The notes beneath the pieces are model-generated. The model saw nothing but the letters and a program-made list of their open reading frames with translations, was not told the DNA's origin and made no database searches. This document shows, piece after piece, positions 49,216-57,199 of a stretch of 64,000 nucleotides of DNA (position 1 is the first letter of the stretch; the number at the start of each line of letters is the position of its first letter). The stretch comes from a virus. Location of the stretch: the IMG/VR virus record IMGVR_UViG_3300027749_000112, positions 1-64,000 of that record. The stretch is one strand, 5' to 3'. The position numbers and the translations under genes were made by a program.

Positions 49216-49334
49216 TGCGGAGTTTGCGGAGTTTTAGGGGGTCAATCAGCATCCTCTATATAGAAACCCTTTTTTTAATACCTCTCTACTTTGATAAGTT
49301 GTGAAAAGTATTGTGAAACTCCGCAAACTCCGCA
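49216..49334. repeat. 19-bp inverted repeat of GCGGAGTTT units
   Basis: TGCGGAGTTTGCGGAGTTT at 49216-49234 is repeated in reverse complement at 49316-49334, with 81 bp between. Each arm is itself two copies of GCGGAGTTT. The gap after the primase gene is thus a palindromic element, perhaps a structured RNA or mobile repeat. Confidence 0.7.
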
Positions 49335-49464
49335 CTTTTTGGGTGTTTTTGGGTGTTTTGGGGTTGATGGGTTGGTAAAAAGGAAGAAATGTCCGGTCGG
49401 CAAGCATGGTCGAAATTCCAACGCTGGCCGGATTTTCTGAAGTTAAGTATGTAAAGCAGTTCAT
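49246..49464 (-). CDS. Doubtful small frame downstream of primase (72 aa)
   Basis: ATG 49464 follows the primase stop by 4 bp. The coding stretch runs over one arm of the inverted repeat, which gives Val-Arg-Ser-Leu-Arg-Ser-Phe. Composition is unremarkable, so it could be a real small gene or an open frame over a repeat element. Confidence 0.3.
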   Translation of the reverse strand: MNCFTYLTSENPASVGISTMLADRTFLPFYQPINPKTPKNTQKVRSLRSFTILFTTYQSREVLKKGFLYRGC

Positions 49465-49468
49465 GGGA

Positions 49469-51883
49469 TTAGATAAGATCCGAGTCCTCATATCTCTCAT
49501 CCTTTAACTTGAGCGCCATGACCATCGGATGCTTGTTCCTATCTGGCTTAATAACATAGTCTCTTTCCTCCATTACTTTTCGTATCTTTCTTGTACCATT
49601 ATAGCGGGGAGTTTCGCTGTTCCTTTCGCACCAAGCCTTATAGGCTTGTGAGAGACGCTCGATCTTGACGGCGGCTAGGACATCATTATCGGTACACTCG
49701 GAAAGGAATGTGCCGAACTGATCGCTCTCCTCACGATACTCTCGGGTCGCCTCGACAACCTGCTCTGGGGCACAGAGTCCAATGTCACGGGATTCGATCA
49801 ATCCCCTTATAGCCCAGTTAAGGATCCCGGCTGCCTCACGCGAGAATTCGGTCATCAGCTCATGACGTGGCCGGCGCTCGCTCTCCTTAATGGTGACAAG
49901 GAATGGGATGGCATTTACACGGCGCCATATACCCTCATCAGTACCCTTGACCTCTGGCTTGTGGTTACCCATGAGCCAGAGCTTGTGGGTGGGAATGAAG
50001 ACATAGGGATTCTCGAAGGGGCGACGAGCATTGATGGCGTCTCCTCCGGTAATGGCTTTTACCTGAGAATCTTGCAGAGTACGTCCCTCGGGAATCTCAT
50101 CGGTGAGGACGACACGCTTTCCCTCCATGGATGCCTTATGGTAATCGAAGTTGCTATCCGACTTGGCGGCCAAGAGGGCAGCGATCGGCACAGTAGTCAT
50201 CAGGTCTCCCAGGAGGATCTTGAGGACACCAAAGAAGGTGGATTTGCCATTGGCTCCCTTTCCGTAGGAGAAGAACAGGGCGTCATGGTTTACAAGGCCG
50301 GTAAGGCTGTATCCAATGGCCCTTGCTAGATACTGCTGGGTCTCTACGTCAGGGATGAAGCGATCGAGGAAGGCATCCCACATGGGGCACTCTGCCTCGA
50401 CATCGAAGGTGATAGGACTACGAACAGTGGCATTGTCTACAGGACGATGCTCACGGAAAAGACCTTCCTTGAAGTCTAGGGTGCCATTCTCGACGACAAG
50501 GATCTCAGGGTTCGAGTCGAAGTCGGTAGCTGGGAGCGCGAGATGGCGCAGGGCAAACTTCTCAACGCAAGTGACGTAGCTCCAATCGGCCAGTGATTTG
50601 ACACGAGCTTGGATAGTGCTGATCTCCTTCTCGCGCGGATCCTTCTTAGCATCCGGTGGGGGATTGGCTGCAATCTCGTCATGGATAGATGAGATGACCG
50701 ACTTGTAGAGGGAAGATAAGGTTTCGCTGATGTCCCAAGGAGTGCTGTTCGACGCATCGCGGCGCCAGATACCATCACAATAGATCATCCACATCTTGGC
50801 ATGGATATTCCACACACGATGTCCAGTTCTGAGTTCACACCATAGGGCGGCATCTCCAATCTGGCCGTTGCGATAGGCAGTCATGATACGCTCGCGGGTG
50901 ACTTCGATCGTGACCGGCTCTAGGTCATCTTCGGCATCATCCTTATGGAAGGGTGAACGCTCAGAGTCAGCGAATCGGATACGGCCAGCCCATCGCCGGC
51001 GTCTATAGGCTTCCTTGGCATCAAAGCCATGCTCGGCTGCCATCATGGCAAGGGTGCCTACACCGATCTGGGCTAGGCGAGCTTTGTGCTTGCTGACATA
51101 TTCTCCATCCCTCTCTTCTGGTGACCAGGCATTGAGTAGCATGGCGCCTTCGAGCATGGGGAGGACTGACCAGACGGCTGATGCGATCCGCAGCCATGTG
51201 TCATAGTCTGGGCGCGACGGGATATAGTTGAGCATCTCCTTGATGTCCTCGGCCGTGCTTTCAATGGGAGGATGCCAAGTGGAAGCCTCGACCTCTACCT
51301 GATCAGGGACAGGCAGAACGGTGTAAGAGTCAGAGACTTCTGCAAGGGGGTCATGCGAGACGAAGCAGAGACGCATGGGATCCTTGGTCGCCTTGTCGAG
51401 GCGTAGGTTATGCTTGTCTTTGAAGTAGAGTTCGGCAGCGAACCATGAGTCCTTGTGACGGGTGGGATCGATCTGGACGACAGCCTTGAGGCCCTGACCG
51501 GATGGGCCAACGAAGACGGCACAGATATAGGGATCATTGATGAGGGACTCGCGCATCGCCATGGCGGTCTCGGGATCATCAAGAATAGGGTTGTCGGCTA
51601 GATCGAAGTCAGCCTGGAGCCAACCTGAGTGAGTGATCGACTTGGCCTCCGGCGAGAGTTCTCTGGCGCGCGAGAGGCAATGACAGGAGATCGTCACTGC
51701 TGGCAGTAGGCGTTTCTTGGCGTCATATCGGACACGATCATCGCGGCGAATATGTTCACGAAGCGGCGTGATTATTGATGCCCATTTCCCCTTGATAACA
51801 TCATCAAGGAATGAGGAGAGAGGGATAGCTTTGTCGGGCTCGCTAGCGAGGGCCGATGGGAAGATTGAGATAAGGGACTGCAT
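49469..51883 (-). CDS. Primase-helicase, PrimPol + SF3 (804 aa)
   Basis: Residues about 1-200 look like the VirE-N/BT4734-like primase domain, about 215-285 like PriCT-2 (Leu-Asn-Tyr-Ile-Pro-Ser-Arg...Trp-Leu-Arg-Ile-Ala), and the C-terminal half is a D5/P4-type superfamily 3 helicase with GKGANGKST near 537 and Val-Val-Leu-Thr-Asp-Glu-Ile-Pro near 591. Such proteins prime and unwind at phage origins. It is the main replication protein here, next to the Pif1-like helicase. Confidence 0.9.
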   Translation of the reverse strand: MQSLISIFPSALASEPDKAIPLSSFLDDVIKGKWASIITPLREHIRRDDRVRYDAKKRLLPAVTISCHCLSRARELSPEAKSITHSGWLQADFDLADNPILDDPETAMAMRESLINDPYICAVFVGPSGQGLKAVVQIDPTRHKDSWFAAELYFKDKHNLRLDKATKDPMRLCFVSHDPLAEVSDSYTVLPVPDQVEVEASTWHPPIESTAEDIKEMLNYIPSRPDYDTWLRIASAVWSVLPMLEGAMLLNAWSPEERDGEYVSKHKARLAQIGVGTLAMMAAEHGFDAKEAYRRRRWAGRIRFADSERSPFHKDDAEDDLEPVTIEVTRERIMTAYRNGQIGDAALWCELRTGHRVWNIHAKMWMIYCDGIWRRDASNSTPWDISETLSSLYKSVISSIHDEIAANPPPDAKKDPREKEISTIQARVKSLADWSYVTCVEKFALRHLALPATDFDSNPEILVVENGTLDFKEGLFREHRPVDNATVRSPITFDVEAECPMWDAFLDRFIPDVETQQYLARAIGYSLTGLVNHDALFFSYGKGANGKSTFFGVLKILLGDLMTTVPIAALLAAKSDSNFDYHKASMEGKRVVLTDEIPEGRTLQDSQVKAITGGDAINARRPFENPYVFIPTHKLWLMGNHKPEVKGTDEGIWRRVNAIPFLVTIKESERRPRHELMTEFSREAAGILNWAIRGLIESRDIGLCAPEQVVEATREYREESDQFGTFLSECTDNDVLAAVKIERLSQAYKAWCERNSETPRYNGTRKIRKVMEERDYVIKPDRNKHPMVMALKLKDERYEDSDLI

Positions 51884-51884
51884 A

Positions 51885-52100
51885 TTATTGAACTGCTGGA
51901 GTAGGCTTGGCTTGGGATGCCTTGATGGATTCGTAAAGGGCTAGGAGCTTCGGCTCCTGTTGGATGATTATCTCGGGTGCGCGGAGGCCGATGAGTTCGA
52001 TGGTCTCGGAAAGGATGAGGATGGCTTGATCTCGCTGGCTCTTCATGAGGCTTAGGGTCTCAAGGAGGGCGTTGAAGTTCTTTTCGGAGAAGGCAGTCAT
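51885..52100 (-). CDS. Hypothetical helical protein (71 aa)
   Basis: Almost fully helical, with Leu-Ser-Leu-Met-Lys-Ser-Gln-Arg-Asp-Gln-Ala-Ile-Leu-Ile and a Glu-rich body. It lies one base before the primase gene and likely is co-translated; a small replication adaptor is possible but unproven. Confidence 0.55.
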   Translation of the reverse strand: MTAFSEKNFNALLETLSLMKSQRDQAILILSETIELIGLRAPEIIIQQEPKLLALYESIKASQAKPTPAVQ

Positions 52101-52104
52101 GGGA

Positions 52105-52326
52105 TTAGTAATCGCGGGCTTCGAGGCGCCGCTTCTGGCATTGAGTCTTGTGCTCGTAGAGGTCGTTCATATTGCCGGCAAAGGTGCCTTGCCTGATGCT
52201 CAGGGGATTGCCGTTGAGTCTGCCGCCGCCGATGTCGTGGTAATTGGGAAGGATGACTACCTTCTCCATCATCTGGGGCAGGTAATAGGTTGGGCCGTAG
52301 TAGCCTGAAGTACGGCGCCCGTTCAT
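52105..52326 (-). CDS. Hypothetical protein (73 aa)
   Basis: ATG 52326 overlaps the helicase stop (ATGA), so the longer frame is not used. It has Arg-Arg-Thr-Ser-Gly-Tyr-Tyr-Gly-Pro-Thr-Tyr-Tyr near the start and a basic tail. Family unknown. Confidence 0.55.
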   Translation of the reverse strand: MNGRRTSGYYGPTYYLPQMMEKVVILPNYHDIGGGRLNGNPLSIRQGTFAGNMNDLYEHKTQCQKRRLEARDY

Positions 52327-53735
52327 AAAGCGCGGTAGAAGCCGATAGCCTCTGGAGAGACATGGATGCCCTTGATCCATTCTTTTAGGTAGAGGCCAGC
52401 GAGGGATTTGAGTCGGGATAGGGCGACATAGGCTTGTCCAGGCTCGCGAGCGGCGCGGATGTCGATCACGGCAGAGTCAAGGGTGAGGCCTTGGCTCTTG
52501 TGAATGGTCATTGCGTAGGCCGGCCTGAGGGGAATTTGCTCCATACTGGCGGAGTCTTCCCGCTGGGGGTCGAACGTCCATTTACGAGGCTCCAGCATGA
52601 TCTCTGTCCCATTGTCAAGTGCCACCTCGACGCATCGCTCGTTCCAATCTGTTACAGCCCCAAGCTGCCCGTTTACAGCCGCTAGCTCGCTATGCTCGTT
52701 GATGATATTGGCGGTGACCATGACACGGGCACCGGCCTTGAGTTTTAGGATATGGGGAGTGATGGAGTTCTTGCGGAGGAAGTCCGTCTCATGCTCCGCC
52801 CCTGAGAACGTGGCATTGAAGATGGTCTCTGGCCCCTCGATCTCTCCGATCTGATACTCGTTCCACTTGTCCACTTGGACGTTGTGCGTCATGAGGCGGA
52901 TTATCTTGCGATCGGTGAACATCTTGACTCGGGAGGCAAGGACATCGGCTACTGCCTGGGAGATGCGACCCTCTCGGAAGTTGTTGAGCGCCTCGATGAA
53001 GATTGGCTCGTCTTGGCGATGGATGTTGGTCAGGTAGGCGTTGCGAAAGCCGCCGCCATGCCATGACTTCGACAGGAAGGCCCAATCGTAGAGGCCGGTC
53101 TTGGAGACGGGCGGGAGCTGTAGGAAATCGCCGACGAGCACCATCTGGATACCGCCAAATGGCATCTCAGAGCTGCGGATCTTGCGGAAGTGGAAGTCGA
53201 GATAGTCGAGAAGGCGCCCTGGGAGCATAGAGACCTCATCAATGACAAGGCATTCTGCGTACTGAACGCGCCTGAAAGCATTGCCACGAGAACGCGACAT
53301 GTTGTTACTCAGGAAGGCGAAGTAATGCTCGAAGGACTGACCTGGGGCTGGGCCTAGGGCTATACCGGCCCATCGATAGATCGTATGAGCTGGCAGCCCC
53401 ATGCCGGCCTTCTCGCGGAACTGATCCTGCAAGTTGAGGGCCGCGATGCCGGTTGTGGCGCAGACATCGACCCGCTGATACGCTTGGCCGATGAAAGCGA
53501 TGAGGGTGGCGGATTTGCCCGTGCCAGCCATGCCGGTTAGGAAGACATTGCCTCCGCCTTGCATGAGATCGATGGCGCGTTGCTGGCCGGCGTCTGGTCT
53601 AAAAGTCTTCGACGGTGGCGTTGAAGAAGTGGATAAGGGTCGCGATGTCTGCGACTTCTTGTAGGTCTGATCCGTTAAGCCAGCCCATGTTGTGGGCGGC
53701 TCTAAGGTTGCGAGCGATGCGGTGAGATTCTTCAT
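52323..53735 (-). CDS. Pif1-like DNA helicase (470 aa)
   Basis: Motifs appear in order: Q motif (Pro-Asp-Ala-Gly-Gln-Gln near 50), Gly-Met-Ala-Gly-Thr-Gly-Lys-Ser near 67 (Walker A), Val-Ile-Asp-Glu-Val-Ser-Met-Leu near 165, Gly-Asp-Phe-Leu-Gln-Leu-Pro-Pro-Val near 203, and Ile-His-Lys-Ser-Gln-Gly-Leu-Thr near 413. That is a Pif1/RecD2-type superfamily 1 helicase, 5'-3'. The first 45 residues look like non-coding sequence in this frame, while another frame reads better there (see 53599-53904). The real start may be displaced. Confidence 0.88.
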   Translation of the reverse strand: MKNLTASLATLEPPTTWAGLTDQTYKKSQTSRPLSTSSTPPSKTFRPDAGQQRAIDLMQGGGNVFLTGMAGTGKSATLIAFIGQAYQRVDVCATTGIAALNLQDQFREKAGMGLPAHTIYRWAGIALGPAPGQSFEHYFAFLSNNMSRSRGNAFRRVQYAECLVIDEVSMLPGRLLDYLDFHFRKIRSSEMPFGGIQMVLVGDFLQLPPVSKTGLYDWAFLSKSWHGGGFRNAYLTNIHRQDEPIFIEALNNFREGRISQAVADVLASRVKMFTDRKIIRLMTHNVQVDKWNEYQIGEIEGPETIFNATFSGAEHETDFLRKNSITPHILKLKAGARVMVTANIINEHSELAAVNGQLGAVTDWNERCVEVALDNGTEIMLEPRKWTFDPQREDSASMEQIPLRPAYAMTIHKSQGLTLDSAVIDIRAAREPGQAYVALSRLKSLAGLYLKEWIKGIHVSPEAIGFYRAL

Positions 53736-53904
53736 CTTCCGTTAAAAGGGTTGGCCTGGTGAGGGGCAGTTGAGGAGCGGGAGCTTGAGGAGTAGGATCG
53801 GCTTTGGTAGGCCCTGTGGCTTTACGGCGATCCACCCTTGGGCGGCTATTGGATCGATCACGATCCCGAGATCCGTGTCGAACGAGTGCAGTGAGCGAAA
53901 CCAC
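53599..53904 (-). other. Alternative-frame segment with protein-like C-terminus
   Basis: In the frame shifted against both neighbours, codons from about 53810 to 53599 read Leu-Thr-Glu-Asp-Glu-Glu-Ser-His-Arg and on to Ala-Asp-Ile-Ala-Thr-Leu-Ile-His-Phe-Phe, a normal helical protein end. The neighbouring genes at 53742 and 52323 share one frame and read poorly across this stretch. It may be the true end of the 53742 gene by -1 frameshift, or a pair of sequence errors. Confidence 0.45.
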
Positions 53905-54143
53905 TGCAGGGCGTCTTCGGCACTGCCCTGTGGCGGGTAATCCATTGGGAATGTCTCCCCCAGTTGAGTGTTCCCCAGCTCGCGGGGAGCTGGGGGTAAG
54001 ACTTTTGGGGCTAACTCATCCAGCGTGTACTTGATGGAGGCAGCCATCTTTGCCTTCTCGTCGGAGGCGCGGATAACTACTCCAGAAGACGGAGGGACTG
54101 CGGCTGCAGCTTTTGCAGCCATGATTTCGGCTAGGGTTGGCAT
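53742..54143 (-). CDS. Hypothetical protein, possible frameshift (133 aa)
   Basis: ATG 54143 gives Met-Pro-Thr-Leu-Ala-Glu-Ile. Up to Gly-Trp-Ile-Ala-Val-Lys-Pro-Gln-Gly-Leu-Pro the protein looks natural; the last 20 residues (Leu-Leu-Leu-Lys-Leu-Pro-Leu-Leu) look like read-through in the wrong frame. A -1 shift near 53810 would continue into the segment ending at 53599. Function unknown. Confidence 0.6.
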   Translation of the reverse strand: MPTLAEIMAAKAAAAVPPSSGVVIRASDEKAKMAASIKYTLDELAPKVLPPAPRELGNTQLGETFPMDYPPQGSAEDALQWFRSLHSFDTDLGIVIDPIAAQGWIAVKPQGLPKPILLLKLPLLNCPSPGQPF

Positions 54144-54148
54144 GGCCG

Positions 54149-54445
54149 TTATTTCTCCTGCCAATCCCCGCAGTAATCATCGTGGACGACCATGGGCCAT
54201 AGCGCACGAGGCTGATCGGGAGCCGTCTCTTCGGTTACGGTCGGCCTCGGGGCGAATCGATGGCAGGAGAAGTAAGCGTCTCCCGTCTTGCCGTCAGCCC
54301 ACAGGCAAGTGCAGCACATGGTCATGAGGCGCGGCTTCTTAACCCATGTGACAAACTTCCCGTCCTGATCAACCTCCTTGCCGTAATGCATGAGTTCGGG
54401 AGTAAGAACGATACTGTTGTTTGGATCTTTTAATGCGTGTTTCAT
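54149..54445 (-). CDS. Cys-rich conserved phage protein (98 aa)
   Basis: ATG 54445 (Met-Lys-His-Ala-Leu-Lys). Cys-Cys-Thr-Cys, Cys-His and a C-terminal Asp-Asp-Tyr-Cys-Gly-Asp-Trp form a probable zinc site; the ending is common to a family of uncharacterised phage proteins. It lies 5 bp before the next gene. Confidence 0.65.
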   Translation of the reverse strand: MKHALKDPNNSIVLTPELMHYGKEVDQDGKFVTWVKKPRLMTMCCTCLWADGKTGDAYFSCHRFAPRPTVTEETAPDQPRALWPMVVHDDYCGDWQEK

Positions 54446-54462
54446 AGAATCGTGGTTAGGGA

Positions 54463-54579
54463 TCACTTAACGTCTCCAGTACAGATGCAATGGAGGTTGC
54501 GGAGGTATCTCCCCCATCGGTTCCAACAGACGTTGCAGCAACCATCTGCTGGGGTTTGCGGCTTATTGAGAGGTCTCAT
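54463..54579 (-). CDS. Tiny Cys-rich protein (38 aa)
   Basis: An ATG at 54579 follows the preceding stop by 10 bp and the frame ends 17 bp before the next ATG. It has Cys-Cys-Asn-Val-Cys-Trp-Asn-Arg-Trp and later Cys-Ile-Cys, as in small zinc ribbons. It fits the operon but has little other support. Confidence 0.45.
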   Translation of the reverse strand: MRPLNKPQTPADGCCNVCWNRWGRYLRNLHCICTGDVK

Positions 54580-54589
54580 AAGTGTTGGA

Positions 54590-54889
54590 TTAGTAATCGA
54601 ATTGAGGGATCCGACTTGGGATCATCACGGGGATGATCTTCCTGCCCGTTAGTGAGCAAGGGCGCCTGTCGCACTCGACAAGCCGGCCCTTCTTCTTCAG
54701 GCCGTTGACTCGACCTGAGACGGCATTGATTGCGATCCCTGTCAGATTACTCAGTTCCTTGAGTGAATAGTTCCACGAAGGCTTGATGACATGGAGAATG
54801 GCTTCCTCCTGATTGGCGAGCTGACCTTCACCGCGAAGGGAAGCGTATGACTCATGAGAACTGCTGCGGACGTTTGTGTGTAGGCGCAT
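54590..54889 (-). CDS. Winged-helix DNA-binding protein (99 aa)
   Basis: Residues about 25-75 give a helix, a turn and a recognition helix (Ser-Leu-Lys-Glu-Leu-Ser-Asn-Leu-Thr-Gly-Ile-Ala-Ile-Asn-Ala-Val-Ser-Gly-Arg) followed by a Gly-Arg-Leu-Val wing. A transcription regulator of the early operon is likely. Confidence 0.65.
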   Translation of the reverse strand: MRLHTNVRSSSHESYASLRGEGQLANQEEAILHVIKPSWNYSLKELSNLTGIAINAVSGRVNGLKKKGRLVECDRRPCSLTGRKIIPVMIPSRIPQFDY

Positions 54890-54894
54890 GGTTT

Positions 54895-55641
54895 TTAGTA
54901 GTCGTATTTCTCGACCTTGATTACGGGAGCATTGCGAACGACGGCTGATGCTTCAGACCAAATGCGGAGTCCTGGGATGGGCTTGCCATTGGTCGTCTTG
55001 ATGATTGCGCGGATGGCCGCGCTGGATGGCTCGATGACGCATAGGTCAGGACGTGCGGCGTAGAGGGCTTCCACATCGCTCACCTCGAACTTCCAAGTGG
55101 AGCGGGTTGTGATGTTGTCTACTCGCGGCCCTTGGGCGGCTATGAGTGCCAGTTGGCTCTCGGCAATCTTGTCGGCTGCCTCGGCGCGCGCGGCATCTGC
55201 TGCCTCTGCATCGCCGGCCTCTACGGCTGCGCGCTGCTTCTTCTGCATCTCGATCATGGCCTCGTTTTGGGCATGAGCTGCTATCTCCTTCTCCTTCTCC
55301 GCCTTGCGGCGGTTCGCCTCTTGATGAGCACCTATCATGGAAGACAGACGGCCGGCCTCATCTTCGAGGGGCATCAGGTAATCCTTGGCGATCGAGTCAA
55401 TACGACGAGAGACTTCGAGAACCGGCGCTTTGACTTGCTTGCGCGAGTCTTCAATGGAGCGAGTGAGGCTCTTGATGGCAGTCAGTGCGGAGGCCGCATT
55501 GTCCAGATCGGTCACATTCTCAATGACCGTGATAGATTCGGCCGTGGTGAGAGCCACCGCCCGCGCATTATACGCAGACGGGGCTAACTCGACCTCGGGT
55601 TGTGGCAGGGAGCCACAAACGATGATCTCTAGGCTGTTCAC
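54895..55641 (-). CDS. Coiled-coil phage protein (248 aa)
   Basis: The start is a GTG coupled to the previous stop (GTGA); the upstream frame lies inside the previous gene. The protein has an Ala/Glu/Lys-rich coiled coil at about 70-170, then a conserved Trp-Lys-Phe-Glu-Val-Ser-Asp-Val-Glu-Ala-Leu end, which I know from siphovirus proteins near single-strand DNA-binding genes. Probably involved in recombination or replication. Confidence 0.65.
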   Translation of the reverse strand: MNSLEIIVCGSLPQPEVELAPSAYNARAVALTTAESITVIENVTDLDNAASALTAIKSLTRSIEDSRKQVKAPVLEVSRRIDSIAKDYLMPLEDEAGRLSSMIGAHQEANRRKAEKEKEIAAHAQNEAMIEMQKKQRAAVEAGDAEAADAARAEAADKIAESQLALIAAQGPRVDNITTRSTWKFEVSDVEALYAARPDLCVIEPSSAAIRAIIKTTNGKPIPGLRIWSEASAVVRNAPVIKVEKYDY

Positions 55642-55958
55642 AGGGAAAATTCCTCCTGTGCTGGATTCTTGACCGAGCACTCAGCCTCATCAGATGTCTT
55701 CTGAGAGAAGGAGAGCTTGGCATGCAGGTCGCGGTTAGCTCCTGAGTGATCTAACTTGAGCGAGATGGAGACGCTTCCGGTGCCATCTTCACTACGAGCG
55801 ATCGTTGTGAGGATGCCGTGCCAGTTGCTATCCAGAAGTTCTGCAATCAGCGTTTGGGCTGTCTGCAATTCCTTGGTGTTGAACTCCTGCGCCAGAAGCG
55901 CAGGAGTTATATCAACCTTCTCCCCTGTGGGGGACGTGATGGATACGGTGGTAGACAT
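55638..55958 (-). CDS. Hypothetical protein (106 aa)
   Basis: ATG 55958 opens Met-Ser-Thr-Thr-Val-Ser-Ile one base after the preceding stop. The protein has a Gly-Thr-Gly-Ser-Val-Ser-Ile-Ser-Leu-Lys strand pair and acidic end. Lies between two probable recombination genes. Family unknown. Confidence 0.6.
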   Translation of the reverse strand: MSTTVSITSPTGEKVDITPALLAQEFNTKELQTAQTLIAELLDSNWHGILTTIARSEDGTGSVSISLKLDHSGANRDLHAKLSFSQKTSDEAECSVKNPAQEEFSL

Positions 55959-55959
55959 C

Positions 55960-56709
55960 TTAGTAAGGAGATGACTCCGTTCCGATGGCTTCGACCGCCA
56001 GCTTGAGAGCCGCAGCGAGACGCTTATCGTCGGCCGTTGGCTTCTTGTTGGCCGTGTGAGATGGCAACCAATTCTCGTTGAGCTTGGTGATGGCCTCGGC
56101 ATCGAGATCGCGCATCTCTACTCCCGAGTGCTGACCAACGTGCACCTTCACCTTCGTCCAATCGGAGCCGGCAGCGGTATCGTCGATCGACTCGACAGAT
56201 GCCATGCCTTCGGACGGCTTTGCAGCACCGCGATAGGCAGTGCCTTCGCCGCCCTGATCCACCTTGGCCTCCTTGTCCTTCTTGCGGGTGAACTTACCTG
56301 TCGCTGCCATGGGCTCGCCCTTGTGGGGAGTACAGGCGGCGATGTTGGCATAGACCTTTTCGCCCACTTCCTCGTGGACGATCGTAAGGCTAGCGTTCTT
56401 GCCGATGAAGGCCTCGGTATCGAGTTCCTTCTCTTCGGCGGCAGTGAGGTCGCGGCCATTCCACTGGCGCAGGAACTTCCTGAATGATGCCTTCTCATTA
56501 AGGCTAGGTGTGAATCCCCTGCTCCAGATGAGCTGCTTACTACCATCCTTGCGGAGCGGCGCATTGGTCTCGAAGACCAGGCGGAACTCTTCCTTCGGGC
56601 CAAAGTTCGTCTGGCGTGTTGTCGGCGGGGTGACATCGACGCAGACCCCGATAAAGGTTCCGTCGTCGTGTGGGAGGAAATCCCCTCCTCCTGATGTGCT
56701 TAGTTTCAT
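55960..56709 (-). CDS. Probable single-strand DNA-binding/replication protein (249 aa)
   Basis: The first 140 residues resemble DUF669-like phage ssDNA-binding proteins: Asp-Asp-Gly-Thr-Phe-Ile-Gly-Val-Cys-Val-Asp, Pro-Lys-Glu-Glu-Phe-Arg-Leu-Val-Phe-Glu-Thr, Trp-Ser-Arg-Gly-Phe-Thr-Pro-Ser, and Phe-Arg-Lys-Phe-Leu-Arg-Gln-Trp-Asn-Gly. The C-terminal part is charged and disordered, as in SSBs. A helper of the Pif1-like helicase is likely. An AAGGAAA lies upstream. Confidence 0.7.
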   Translation of the reverse strand: MKLSTSGGGDFLPHDDGTFIGVCVDVTPPTTRQTNFGPKEEFRLVFETNAPLRKDGSKQLIWSRGFTPSLNEKASFRKFLRQWNGRDLTAAEEKELDTEAFIGKNASLTIVHEEVGEKVYANIAACTPHKGEPMAATGKFTRKKDKEAKVDQGGEGTAYRGAAKPSEGMASVESIDDTAAGSDWTKVKVHVGQHSGVEMRDLDAEAITKLNENWLPSHTANKKPTADDKRLAAALKLAVEAIGTESSPY

Positions 56710-56785
56710 AGTGTTGCGTTGCGTTTCCTTGTGTTATGCTCTGAGCCGGTTTTTCCCGACATGGGCGTTTTGTTGTTCTGCTAAA

Positions 56786-56805
56786 CTCGGGCTACTTAAC
56801 CCGAG
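56786..56805 (-). terminator. Hairpin with weak T-run
   Basis: CTCGGG, an 8-nt loop, CCCGAG, followed on the minus strand by TTTAG. It lies at the end of the small gene at 56792-56950. The T-run is short, so attenuation rather than full termination is likely. Confidence 0.4.
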
Positions 56806-56950
56806 AAATTGGTTTAATTGGGAAGGCCGTGGATCGAATCTTCAGCCCTGTTTTCCGCTGCAGGTCAGCCCTCTCAAACCCTGTTATGCGCTTGTATCCA
56901 TCCCACATCCGAGTGAACCAAGCCGGTTGTTTTGAGGGCGTCACTGACAT
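56792..56950 (-). CDS. Small basic protein (52 aa)
   Basis: ATG 56950 is 7 bp after the preceding stop. The protein has Trp-Phe-Thr-Arg-Met-Trp-Asp-Gly-Tyr-Lys-Arg and a basic end. The stop lies inside the hairpin. A real gene is plausible but not certain. Confidence 0.45.
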   Translation of the reverse strand: MSVTPSKQPAWFTRMWDGYKRITGFERADLQRKTGLKIRSTAFPIKPISRVK

Positions 56951-56957
56951 CGGGTAA

Positions 56958-57194
56958 TTAGGCCTCCTGATAGAGGTGGAACTCTTCGTCCTCACAAAGA
57001 TCAGTGTAGGTGTCGTAATTGTCCAAGGCGTCCTGGACGAATTCCGAAACGATTCCGTTTACATAGCCTCCAGCCATCTGGAGGGTGGATAGGGCGACGG
57101 CGAGGTCACGGGCAATGACTTCTAGGTCGAATTCCGCGTCGCAGATGATGTCTTCGACTTCGATAGGGGGTGCGGGTTTTGATTTGCAGCTCAT
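56958..57194 (-). CDS. Hypothetical acidic protein (78 aa)
   Basis: ATG 57194 (Met-Ser-Cys-Lys-Ser-Lys-Pro) follows the preceding stop by 5 bp; the longer frame overlaps it. Leader CCAACCAAGTAAACACCATG, no Shine-Dalgarno. The protein is acidic and helical, with Leu-Cys-Glu-Asp-Glu-Glu-Phe near the end. Family unknown. Confidence 0.6.
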   Translation of the reverse strand: MSCKSKPAPPIEVEDIICDAEFDLEVIARDLAVALSTLQMAGGYVNGIVSEFVQDALDNYDTYTDLCEDEEFHLYQEA

Positions 57195-57199
57195 GGTGT

